From: an uncultured Bacteroidales bacterium
GTDB lineage: Bacteria; Bacteroidota; Bacteroidia; Bacteroidales; WCHB1-69
Reading direction: 5' to 3'
Assembly: GCA_937901455.1 (NCBI GenBank)
Contig: CALDIA010000088.1
Span: 1 to 64,000, forward strand
DNA: 64,000 nt
Program-made: the position numbers and the translations under genes
Notes under the pieces: generated by a model
Databases searched by the model: none
What the model saw: only the letters and a program-made list of their open reading frames with translations
What the model was told of the DNA's origin: nothing
Shown: in pieces, positions 55,150 through 63,507 of the stretch
How positions within the stretch are numbered: the first letter of the stretch is position 1
Layout: each line of letters starts with the position of its first letter

Positions 55150-56230
55150 GGTTGGGAATCCAAGTGCCTAAAACTGGTGGAAGCCCGCCCGAAACGGAGA
55201 ATACGGTGGATATTTGCTGCAGAAAAATGAAGGTGAAGGCCAGCCCCATTCCGATGAAGATGTGCACACCCACGCCACGTGCGTTTTTACGCGAAGAAAC
55301 ACTCACTCCAAGAAAGGTCATGATGATGATACCTAATGGGTTTGAAACACGCTTGTGCGCCTCTATCTGGTAGTTGGCCACTAATGAGGATCCTCTCTTC
55401 TTTTCTTCTCTGATGAATCGGCGCAATTCTTTGTAGGTCATCGTCTCACTGATGAACACGTCCTGACTGAAATTCAGCGGAAGTACATTCAGGGTGGTGT
55501 CGATGTCATCACCAGAGGTAACATACTCTTTACCATCCACAATCTGCCTTCTGACATATTTATGCAGGTTCCACAGGCCAGTCTTCTCATTGTATTTCAT
55601 TGTCTGGGCCGTTATCTTGTCCACAACATGGTAGTCGTCAAAAGACTCATAAGTGGCAAAGTAGCCTTGGTCTTGCCGGCGGTCCCAACGTTCCACGAAG
55701 ATGTAACTGTGGCTGTTGTTTTTGACATGTATGTTGGTGGTGGAGATAGCAGCCCGTCCGAAGTATTTGTATTTAAATTCATTGAGTTTGGCATTGGTAT
55801 GCGGAACCACCGAGTTGGCTAAGAATAGCGATATCAACACAATGATGAGAGAGCCGACCAGATAGGGCAACAAAAAACGGTTAAAGGTGATGCCGTTGCC
55901 CAAAATGGAGATAATCTCATTGTGCGAGGAAAGCTTAGAGGTAAACCAAATAACACTTATAAAGGTGAATAGCGGTATGAACAGATTGATGAAGTAGGGG
56001 ATGAAGTTGAGGTAATAACCAGTGATGATCTCACCTACAGGCACGCCCTTGTCCATAAAGCGCTGGATATTCTCCGACAGGTCGAAAATCACCACAATGG
56101 TCATCAGCAGGGCAATGGCATAGATTACAGAGCCGAGGAATTTTCTCAGCAAATATGCATCGAGGATTTTCCATCCAGTCTTGTTGCGGAAGCGCTCTAT
56201 GTAGCTATGCCATCGGTCTCTCAATGTCAT
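55100..56230 (-). CDS. LptF/LptG-family LPS export permease
   Basis: A 376-residue YjgP/YjgQ-family protein. Three transmembrane helices near the N-terminus (about 30-130), a periplasmic jellyroll-like domain (about 140-270) and three helices at the C-terminus give the LptF/LptG layout. The N-terminal coupling region (LDAYLLRKFLGS) is characteristic. It works with LptB/LptC to extract LPS from the inner membrane. It follows the S9 peptidase gene by 36 bases and its 3' end overlaps the convergent transporter gene. Confidence 0.88.
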   Translation of the reverse strand: MTLRDRWHSYIERFRNKTGWKILDAYLLRKFLGSVIYAIALLMTIVVIFDLSENIQRFMDKGVPVGEIITGYYLNFIPYFINLFIPLFTFISVIWFTSKLSSHNEIISILGNGITFNRFLLPYLVGSLIIVLISLFLANSVVPHTNAKLNEFKYKYFGRAAISTTNIHVKNNSHSYIFVERWDRRQDQGYFATYESFDDYHVVDKITAQTMKYNEKTGLWNLHKYVRRQIVDGKEYVTSGDDIDTTLNVLPLNFSQDVFISETMTYKELRRFIREEKKRGSSLVANYQIEAHKRVSNPLGIIIMTFLGVSVSSRKNARGVGVHIFIGMGLAFTFIFLQQISTVFSVSGGLPPVLGTWIPNLIFLVVTLVLLKMAQK

Positions 56231-56266
56231 CTCTCAGTTTAAGTTTAAAGTTTCATCTTATGGTTG

Positions 56267-58357
56267 TTATTCTTTTTTCAGCCATTGGTCAAGCCAGCGG
56301 AAGAACTCGCGTTGCCAGAGTATGGCGTTTTGGGGTTTTGAGACGAAGTGACACTCATCGGGGAAGAATAGGAAACGGCTGGGGATTCCTTGGATCTGGG
56401 CCGCGTCAAAGGCCTGCATACCTTCTGTGTAGGGGATGCGGAAATCGTTTCCGCCATGGATGACCAGGATGGGTGTGTCCCAATTGCCGACAAACTTATG
56501 AGGCGAGAAATCGTAACTTTTGGGGGTTGGGTTCTTCCAGTAGGGCCCTTCAATGTCGTGGTTGGCGAAGAAGAGTTCCTCGGTGGTGTTGTACCAGCTT
56601 TCAAAGTTGAACATGCCGCAATGGGCGATGAAGGCCTTGAAGCGTTTTTCATGGTGTCCGGCGAGCCAATAGACGGAGAATCCGCCGAAACTGGCACCTA
56701 CACAACCTAACCGGTTTTCATCGACATAGGGCTCCTTGGCGATGGCGTCAATGGCGGAGAGGTAGTCGCGCATGCACTGGCCACCGTAGTCACCGCTGAT
56801 GGCATCGTTCCACTCGCTGCCGAAGCCGGGCAGGCCGCGACGGTTGGGGGCTACCACAATGTAGTCGTGGGCGGCCATCATCTGGAAATTCCAGCGGTAG
56901 GAGAAGAACTGGCTCACGGACGACTGCGGGCCGCCTTGGCAGTAGAGCAGGGCAGGGTAGGTCTTCGTGGAGTCAAAGTTGGGTGGCAAAATCACCCACA
57001 CCAACATGTTCTTGCCGTCGGTGGTCTTCACCCAACGCTTCTCGGATCTCGCCGGCACAATCTGGTCCAGCACCTCCTTGTTGATGAAACTCAGCTGCTT
57101 CACCGACTTGTCTTTCAAGCTCACGCTGAAGATTTCTGATGGAACCGCATGCGTGGTGCGCGTCACGATGAGCCGGTCACCGCATACCTCCAAGGTGTTG
57201 TAGTCGTAATCCCCGTCGGTGAGCTGCTCGAAGGTCTTGGTGGCCAAATCCAGACAATAAATCTGGTAGGTGGCCTCCTTGCAGGAGGTGAAGAAGATCT
57301 TGCCTCCATCCGCACTCCACCCGAAGTTGGTGGCATCCTGGTCAAAACCGGTGCTGTAGTCAGTGGCCTTTTGGGTGGTAAAGTCATAGACCATCAGGCT
57401 GTGTTTCTCCGACTCGAAACCGTCGGTTTTCATGTTCCACCACACCAGCTTGTTTCCGTCAGGAGAGAAGACGGGGTCCATGTCGTAGCCCTTGTTGTCT
57501 TCAGTCAGGTTGACCGTCTTCCGCGAAACCAGGTCGTAGAGATACAGGTCGGTGTTGGTGCTCTCGGCGAAGTTCTTGCCGATGAGTTTCTTGCAGCAAT
57601 AGACCAGCTGCTTGCCATCGGGGCGCCAGGCCACCTCCTCCATGCCGCCGAAAGGCGGGTTGGGAGCGTGAAAGCGTTTCCCTTCCAACAGGTCCACTGG
57701 CTTGTCCATCTTGGGATAGTCGGCAACAAAGAGATGACTGTAGGTGCCGTCAGCCCAGTAGTTCCAGTGACGATACATGAGGTCGTCGTAGATCATGGCG
57801 TTGGCCTCCGGCAGATCGGAATAGCGTTGTGCAATGGTAGGGTCCAGGCGCACGTTCATCGCGTAACAGACATGTTTCATGTCAGGAGCGTAGCTGAAAG
57901 AGTTGATGGCGCCATCCACATGCGTGAGTTGTTTTACATGAGACCCGTCAGGGTCGCACTCAAAAATCTGCATGCCATTATCGTCAGGGTAGAGGAAGGC
58001 AATCTTCTTGCCGTCAGGGCGCCATATCGGCTGCGCCTCGTCTGCAGCAGTGGCAGTGATACGAGTCGGCTCTCCCCCCTCAACGGGCATGGTGTACAAC
58101 TCCGCATTGCCCTTGTTGGCATGGTAATCGTAGTACTTGACACTGTAAAGAAGCGTCTTGCCATCGGGCGAAACCTGCACGTCTGACAAGCGGCCGAGGT
58201 ACCAGAGGATCTGCTCGTCCATCACATGCTTGGAGAAGTCCGGGACCTCGCGGTTCTCTTTGGTGATGAGCTCCGCATCTTTCCTATCCGCTTTTTTGTT
58301 CTGACAACTGGCTAAGGTCATAAAAATACAAGTTAAAAGTATGAGATTCCGTTTCAT
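56267..58357 (-). CDS. S9 prolyl-oligopeptidase-family lipoprotein (DPP5-like)
   Basis: A 696-residue serine peptidase. A lipoprotein signal with lipobox Leu-Ala-Ser-Cys precedes a beta-propeller domain with repeated F/W-S-x-D-G-K motifs. The alpha/beta-hydrolase domain has Ser556 (GASFGGFS), Asp in HGGNDFRIP and His in DECHF. It resembles dipeptidyl-peptidase 5 of oral Bacteroidales, which removes N-terminal dipeptides in the periplasm. An ATG three codons further upstream (58366) is an equally possible start. It is probably co-transcribed with the LptF/G-like gene. Confidence 0.92.
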   Translation of the reverse strand: MKRNLILLTCIFMTLASCQNKKADRKDAELITKENREVPDFSKHVMDEQILWYLGRLSDVQVSPDGKTLLYSVKYYDYHANKGNAELYTMPVEGGEPTRITATAADEAQPIWRPDGKKIAFLYPDDNGMQIFECDPDGSHVKQLTHVDGAINSFSYAPDMKHVCYAMNVRLDPTIAQRYSDLPEANAMIYDDLMYRHWNYWADGTYSHLFVADYPKMDKPVDLLEGKRFHAPNPPFGGMEEVAWRPDGKQLVYCCKKLIGKNFAESTNTDLYLYDLVSRKTVNLTEDNKGYDMDPVFSPDGNKLVWWNMKTDGFESEKHSLMVYDFTTQKATDYSTGFDQDATNFGWSADGGKIFFTSCKEATYQIYCLDLATKTFEQLTDGDYDYNTLEVCGDRLIVTRTTHAVPSEIFSVSLKDKSVKQLSFINKEVLDQIVPARSEKRWVKTTDGKNMLVWVILPPNFDSTKTYPALLYCQGGPQSSVSQFFSYRWNFQMMAAHDYIVVAPNRRGLPGFGSEWNDAISGDYGGQCMRDYLSAIDAIAKEPYVDENRLGCVGASFGGFSVYWLAGHHEKRFKAFIAHCGMFNFESWYNTTEELFFANHDIEGPYWKNPTPKSYDFSPHKFVGNWDTPILVIHGGNDFRIPYTEGMQAFDAAQIQGIPSRFLFFPDECHFVSKPQNAILWQREFFRWLDQWLKKE

Positions 58358-58401
58358 AATGAGCATGTTTATAAAAAAACCGCATCTTGATTTTGCAACG
58401 G

Positions 58402-58409
58402 CAAAGATA
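58402..58409 (-). promoter_or_regulatory. -7 promoter element for the S9 peptidase gene
   Basis: TATCTTTG on the minus strand matches TAnnTTTG, 45 bases upstream of the chosen start. Confidence 0.6.
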
Positions 58410-58581
58410 TGTTTTTTTCCCGATAAGTGTTCAAGGAGTCTGACAATTCTGATAATAAAGCAAGCTGAAGTCGCATTTTTTGTTTTGAAATACTGAATGC
58501 CAATCTCATTTTTGCGAGAGAATACCGAAAAGGGACCCCGCTAAATATTGCTGGCTTCCTGAAATTCAAAAAAAACTCCGC

Positions 58582-58665
58582 CATAGGACAAGACAAAAAT
58601 TTTAGTTTGGTGCAAGTATTTGATTAAATACTTACACCCGACTGAAATTTTTGTCATGTACTAAG
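58582..58665. repeat. 84-bp inverted repeat in the S9 / surface-protein divergent gap
   Basis: Two 40-base arms (58582-58621 and 58626-58665) face each other around the 4-base loop GATT. By hand alignment 33 of 40 positions pair, and the inner 30-base arms differ at only four. No T-run follows either arm, so it is not a usual terminator. No target-site duplication or transposase was recognised. The rest of the 58358-58749 gap holds only the two promoters and no convincing gene. Confidence 0.85.
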
Positions 58666-58705
58666 TTTCTTTTTGCATAATTCTTCATGCATATTGTCAA
58701 ATCCA

Positions 58706-58722
58706 TATTTTTGCTATTTTTG
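58706..58722 (+). promoter_or_regulatory. Two overlapping-range -7 elements for the CHU_C surface-protein gene
   Basis: TATTTTTG occurs at 58706-58713 and again at 58715-58722; both match TAnnTTTG. Either is compatible with ATG 58750 and both exclude the upstream start at 58687. Confidence 0.55.
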
Positions 58723-58749
58723 CCGATTCCGTTAACGAAAAAAAACAGC

Positions 58750-61431
58750 ATGTTAAAGCATATAAAAAAAACATTTGCCGTGATTTTGTGGATCGGTCTT
58801 TGGACCTCCGTGGGAGCCCAGATTGACAATCTGTTCTGGTTTGCTGCTCCGTATATTTCTCCGAATCACGCGCATAATCCTATCACTTTCTGTTTTACGT
58901 CTTTCAGCAGTCCAGCAACCATTACCGTGTCCCAGCCGGCCAATCCAAGTTTTGCACCGGTTGTTATTAACCTGAACCCCTATAGCCTTTATACGTTGGA
59001 TGTGACCAGTCAGGAGAACATTGTGCAGACCAATCCTGTGAATACGGTATGTAACTATGGTTTTAAGATTACATCCACTTCTAATATCACGGTTTATTAC
59101 CAGTTGGGAGCCAATAATAGCGAGATTTACACGTTGAAAGGGCGCAACGGGTTGGGTACGGATTTCATTGTACCTATGCAGAATTATTTGGTTTGCGGAC
59201 CTCCCTCGGATGCTATGAACAGCATTGAGATTGTGGCCACCGAGAACAATACGGTGGTGACCATTGTCCCATCGCAGCCGTTGGCGGGAGGACTGCCGGC
59301 CAACATTCCCATCATTGTCACGTTGAATGCCGGCCAGTCGTATAGCATCAAGTCAGCGAATCAGACTGCTGCTGGGCATCTGACCAACACGCGTATTACT
59401 TCCAATAAGCCTATAGCGGTTAACTCCACGGATGATTCAGTGGCAAGCAACCAAGTGGCGGGCTATTCTGGACAAGATTTGGTGGGAGAACAGCTTGTGC
59501 CGATAGAATATGCGGGCGATTTGTTCATTGCCATGTACAACAATCGTCAGTTTGAGAATCTCAGTATTATTCCCACCCAGGATACTACCCATGTCTATAT
59601 CAACGGTAATCCGACCCCTGTTGTCACACTGAATGTGGGACAGAGCTACACCTATATGCCCAGCAACTCGCCGACCATTGCCACGATGATTACCTCAGAC
59701 AAGCCAATACAAGTTTTTCAGCTTACAGGATCTGACGGTGAGGCAGGCGGCACCCAGCTGCCTGCATTGGGATGTACTGGTTCCCAAGAGGTGGTTTATG
59801 CCCGCCCCTCCTATTCAACCCACATGCGCCTTTCCATTGTGGTGCCCACATCCTACGTGAGCGGCTTCACCATGACTTGTGGTGCCAACAATATTCCATT
59901 GCCCGCTACGGCTTTCACACAACTACCCTACAATCCGAATTGGTCGTACTTGTATCAGGATTTTTCTAGTCAGGTGCCCACCCAAAACGTGATGATCATC
60001 CAGAATAGTATCGGGCCTTTCCATTTGGGCATCTTGGACTACTACTCTGGCATGTCCTCCTCGTTGGGCTATTTTAGCGACTACAACAGCAATGGGCGTA
60101 TCAGCCTGATGATGAATGATGTGTATTGTCTGCACGATAGCATTCCTTTTGAATATTACGCGGACAACGTGGATTCGATTCGCTTAATTACTCCTGCGGG
60201 CGACACGCTGACCCAGGAGCCCTATGTGTTGCAAGATATCTCCATGGCAGATACGGGTCTCTATTATATTATTGCCCACAGTATCATCGGGTGTGAAAAC
60301 ACCTGGGTGTACGACAGTATCTATGTGCATATTGTCAATTCGTATAAACCCAACCTCGGTCCTGACCGCTACTTGTGCAATGGGGAGTACATCTTCTTAG
60401 GCACTACATACGATGAACCCGACGCCAACTATCTCTGGAATACCGGTGATGTCAGCGACTCCATTATGGTGCTGGCATCTGGAGAATATATCCTTAACGT
60501 GTTGCTGGAGGGCACAGGGGCCTCTTCTACCTGCCAGAGTGCTGATACTGTCAACCTTTTCTATTATCCACAGCCATATGCAAAGTTTGAGGCCGACAAA
60601 GTATCGGGTTGCTCACCTATGACCATACATTTCACCAATATGTCAACACCCGACACCCTTTCTTTTACTAGTGTGTGGACCGTCTGGAACCAAAACGGGG
60701 AGGTGTTGTACTCCTCTGTTGAGGAATCCCCTTCATGGGATTTCAACGATAACGGCACCTATACTGTCAAATTGTTGGTGTTTTCTCAAGACGGATGTGT
60801 GGATTCGCTCATCATGTGGGATTACATTCACGTTTATCCACAACCGGAACTTGACTTTTTGGCTGACCCTGAAATCTCTATGATGCATGATAACAATGGT
60901 ACGGTGCAGTTCACCTCTTACCTGTCGGCCAATGTGGTTGGCAACCCTTCCAATCATCTGGTATGGGATTTTGGCGACGGCGAAACCGAAGAACAAGACT
61001 ATAACCCAAGTCATACCTATGCTACATGGGGCGACTACATAGTGACCCTGTCGCTTTCCACAGATGAAGGCTGTTCTGATCAAGTGAGCCACACTGTAGT
61101 GATTGAAGACGAGTTGATTTTCCCGAATGTGATTACGCCTAATGAGGATGGTGCTAACGATGTGTGGGCTATCGGCAATTTGAACACGAGTATCAACCCG
61201 GAAGATCCTGACGAGTATCGCCACAACGAGTTGCTGATCTACAACCGCTGGGGTAAGCTGGTGTATAAGGCAGAGAATTACGATACATACTCGGTCAATG
61301 GCCAGATTACTGTGGGTGAGCATGCCTTCACGGGAGAGGGCTTGTCGGACGGGGTTTACTATTACTCTTTCTATTACAAGGGCAAGGCCAAAACTACCAA
61401 ATATAATGGATCGTTGACCATTATACGTTAG
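58750..61431 (+). CDS. IgGFc-binding/PKD surface protein with gliding-motility (T9SS type B) C-terminus
   Basis: An 893-residue exported protein with a signal peptide ending SVGAQ. An N-terminal IgGFc-binding-like domain (about 25-400) has repeated ITSNKPI/ITSDKPI and ATENNTVVTIVP motifs. Ig/PKD-like domains (about 430-800) include DFNDNGTYTVKLLVFSQDGC and VWDFGDGETEE. The C-terminal CHU_C/TIGR04131 domain (about 805-893) contains FPNVITPNEDGANDVW and LLIYNRWGKLVYK. The last is a type B T9SS signal. It is probably displayed at or released from the surface; binding target unknown. The 3' end overlaps truA by 11 bases. Confidence 0.9.
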   Translation: MLKHIKKTFAVILWIGLWTSVGAQIDNLFWFAAPYISPNHAHNPITFCFTSFSSPATITVSQPANPSFAPVVINLNPYSLYTLDVTSQENIVQTNPVNTVCNYGFKITSTSNITVYYQLGANNSEIYTLKGRNGLGTDFIVPMQNYLVCGPPSDAMNSIEIVATENNTVVTIVPSQPLAGGLPANIPIIVTLNAGQSYSIKSANQTAAGHLTNTRITSNKPIAVNSTDDSVASNQVAGYSGQDLVGEQLVPIEYAGDLFIAMYNNRQFENLSIIPTQDTTHVYINGNPTPVVTLNVGQSYTYMPSNSPTIATMITSDKPIQVFQLTGSDGEAGGTQLPALGCTGSQEVVYARPSYSTHMRLSIVVPTSYVSGFTMTCGANNIPLPATAFTQLPYNPNWSYLYQDFSSQVPTQNVMIIQNSIGPFHLGILDYYSGMSSSLGYFSDYNSNGRISLMMNDVYCLHDSIPFEYYADNVDSIRLITPAGDTLTQEPYVLQDISMADTGLYYIIAHSIIGCENTWVYDSIYVHIVNSYKPNLGPDRYLCNGEYIFLGTTYDEPDANYLWNTGDVSDSIMVLASGEYILNVLLEGTGASSTCQSADTVNLFYYPQPYAKFEADKVSGCSPMTIHFTNMSTPDTLSFTSVWTVWNQNGEVLYSSVEESPSWDFNDNGTYTVKLLVFSQDGCVDSLIMWDYIHVYPQPELDFLADPEISMMHDNNGTVQFTSYLSANVVGNPSNHLVWDFGDGETEEQDYNPSHTYATWGDYIVTLSLSTDEGCSDQVSHTVVIEDELIFPNVITPNEDGANDVWAIGNLNTSINPEDPDEYRHNELLIYNRWGKLVYKAENYDTYSVNGQITVGEHAFTGEGLSDGVYYYSFYYKGKAKTTKYNGSLTIIR

Positions 61432-62191
61432 GCAGGATGCGTTCCCAAGGGTAGCTTACATCAGTAAGAAACAAGGCTTGTGCTGGCATGGAAGTGCCTG
61501 CAGAGCAGCGGTTTTTCTCTTCTATGATGAGTTGAAACTCGGCCACCGTGAGCTTGCCTAATCCGACATCCAGCAGTGTGCCTACGATGGCGCGCACCAT
61601 GTTGCGCAAAAATCGCTTCGCGGTGATGGTGAAAACCAGCTCGTCGCCATGTACAGTCCATTCGGCCTTAGAGATATGGCAGATGAAGTTGTTGACTTGG
61701 GTGTGAACCTTGCTAAAGCTGGTGAAATCCTCATATTGCAGCAGCAGGGCAGCAGCCTCGTTCATCCTGTTCACGTCCGGTTTTCGGAAGCTAAAATACC
61801 GAAGATGTGACAGGAAGGGGTCTTTTTGAGTGGAGATGAAGTACTGGTAGGTGCGCTCGATGGCGTCAAAGCGGGCATGGGCCTCTGGCTGGACTGGGAA
61901 GATGCGGTAGATAACAATCTCTGACGACAAATAGTTGTTGAATTTGTCCTTGAAAATGTCGCAGTCGCCTAAAGTCACACGCTCTGGCAGGTCGAAGTGG
62001 GCGAAGTAGGAGGTGCTGTGCACACCGGTGTCGGTACGGCCGCATCCAGTGATGGGGATACGCTCGCAGTGGAGTAATAACGACAGTCCACGTTCTAATG
62101 TTTCCTGCACTGACGGATGGTGAGGCTGGATCTGCCACCCGAAAAAGGCGGCGCCGTTATAGGCCAAGTGTATGAAGTACCGCATTGCCAT
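61421..62191 (-). CDS. truA: tRNA pseudouridine(38-40) synthase TruA
   Basis: A 256-residue pseudouridine synthase acting on the anticodon arm. The catalytic Asp54 lies in CGRTDTGVHS; AYNGAAFFGWQ and the RNMVRAIVGTLLDVG segment are conserved. The chosen ATG overlaps the aminotransferase stop as TGATG; a second ATG two codons later is possible. The 3' end overlaps the convergent surface-protein gene by 11 bases. Confidence 0.94.
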   Translation of the reverse strand: MAMRYFIHLAYNGAAFFGWQIQPHHPSVQETLERGLSLLLHCERIPITGCGRTDTGVHSTSYFAHFDLPERVTLGDCDIFKDKFNNYLSSEIVIYRIFPVQPEAHARFDAIERTYQYFISTQKDPFLSHLRYFSFRKPDVNRMNEAAALLLQYEDFTSFSKVHTQVNNFICHISKAEWTVHGDELVFTITAKRFLRNMVRAIVGTLLDVGLGKLTVAEFQLIIEEKNRCSAGTSMPAQALFLTDVSYPWERILPNV

Positions 62192-63441
62192 CAGTTTTTC
62201 AAAGCTTCTTTGATTATCTTCACAATATAGTGGGCATCCTCCTCCGTGACGCATGGACCACTGGGGAGGCAGAGACCCTGTTTGAAGAGGGATTCAGAGG
62301 TGCCATTGGTGTAGGCGGGACAACGTTGGAAGACGGGTTGCTTGTGCATGGGTTTCCAGAGAGGGCGAGCCTCAATGCCTTTCTGGTCAAGGAATAGGCG
62401 CATAGCCTCCACGTTGGGGTTTGGTTCACAGTCGGTATGGGTGCTGGAGGAGGCATGTACTACACCTCCCGCCCCGCCCACGGCCCCTTGCACGCCAGTT
62501 TGGTAGGCTTCCTCCTGGCCATAAACTTTTAGGTTCGGGTCCAGAAGAATCGTGCTGAGCCAGTAGTTGGACTCATAGTGGCGGTCAGGTTCACCGTGTA
62601 CGGTAATGCCCTCCACAGACTGTAATAGCTCGGAATAGATTCTGAAAAGGCGTCGGTGGTGGGCAATGTGTTCTTCGAGCACCGACATCTGGCCGCGACC
62701 GATACCCGCACATATATTGCTCATCCGGTAGTTATAGCCGATTTCCTCGTGCTGGTAGTACGGATAGGCCTCGCGCGCCTGGGTGGCCAAAAACATGATA
62801 TGCTGCCAATCCTCTTCATCAGGGCACACCAGCGCACCTCCGCCAGAGGTGGTTATCATCTTGTTGCCATTGAAACTCAATACCCCGTAGCGCCCAAAGG
62901 TACCCAGCACCTGACCATCATAGCGTGAACCAAAACCCTCAGCAGCATCCTCCAGAACGGGGATGTCGTACCGATGGGCAATCTCTATGATGCGGTGTAT
63001 TTCGTAGGGCATGCCATATAAGGCTACTGGGATGATGGCCTTCGGCTTGCGGCCAGTCCGCTCGAGACGGTCGATGATGGCCTTTTCCAACAAAACTGGA
63101 TCCATGTTCCAGCTGTGCGGCTCGCTGTCCACAAAGACTGGAAGAGCTCCCAGATAGGTGACAGGGTTGGCGGAGGCACAAAAGGTGAAACTCTGCACCA
63201 AGACCTCATCGCCCGGCTGTACACCACAAGCTATGAGCGCCAAGTGCACCGCGGCAGTGCCCGATGAAAGTGCGACAACCCGTTTGCCCTGCCCGACAAA
63301 AGCTTCCAAGTCTTTTTCAAAAGCATTCACATTAGGTCCTAAGGGTACTACCCAGTTGGTGTCGAAGGCCTCCTTGACATATTGCTGCTCAAGGCCGGCC
63401 TCGCTCATGTGTGCCAAACAGAGGTATATTCGTTTTTCCAT
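62191..63441 (-). CDS. DegT/DnrJ/EryC1/StrS-family sugar aminotransferase
   Basis: A 416-residue PLP enzyme that aminates nucleotide-linked keto-sugars. Lys194 (SFNGNKM) is the PLP lysine; SSGTAAVHLAL and VLEDAAEGFGS carry other PLP contacts. The N-terminal YLCLAHMSEAGLEQQYV pattern is like PglE/PseC-type aminotransferases next to PglC-like transferases. With the adjacent sugar-phosphate transferase it probably makes and loads the first amino sugar of a surface glycan. I chose ATG 63441; the frame also opens at a TTG inside the promoter. Confidence 0.9.
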   Translation of the reverse strand: MEKRIYLCLAHMSEAGLEQQYVKEAFDTNWVVPLGPNVNAFEKDLEAFVGQGKRVVALSSGTAAVHLALIACGVQPGDEVLVQSFTFCASANPVTYLGALPVFVDSEPHSWNMDPVLLEKAIIDRLERTGRKPKAIIPVALYGMPYEIHRIIEIAHRYDIPVLEDAAEGFGSRYDGQVLGTFGRYGVLSFNGNKMITTSGGGALVCPDEEDWQHIMFLATQAREAYPYYQHEEIGYNYRMSNICAGIGRGQMSVLEEHIAHHRRLFRIYSELLQSVEGITVHGEPDRHYESNYWLSTILLDPNLKVYGQEEAYQTGVQGAVGGAGGVVHASSSTHTDCEPNPNVEAMRLFLDQKGIEARPLWKPMHKQPVFQRCPAYTNGTSESLFKQGLCLPSGPCVTEEDAHYIVKIIKEALKN

Positions 63442-63465
63442 AGTAAGGTCCTTTTTTTGAAACCG

Positions 63466-63473
63466 CAAAAATA
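63466..63473 (-). promoter_or_regulatory. -7 promoter element for the aminotransferase-truA unit
   Basis: TATTTTTG on the minus strand matches TAnnTTTG, 25 bases before the start. It separates this unit from the sugar transferase gene. Confidence 0.55.
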
Positions 63474-63507
63474 GGAAAAAAGTGGGAATGGTGCCAGAGG
63501 TTTATCC

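Noticed and set aside
57149..58186. 345-codon frame antisense to the S9 peptidase
   Set aside because: No motifs and fully covered by a recognised gene; shadow frame.
58369..58596. 75-codon minus frame in the S9/surface-protein gap
   Set aside because: It contains the S9 promoter, has no family resemblance and lies in A/T-rich spacer.
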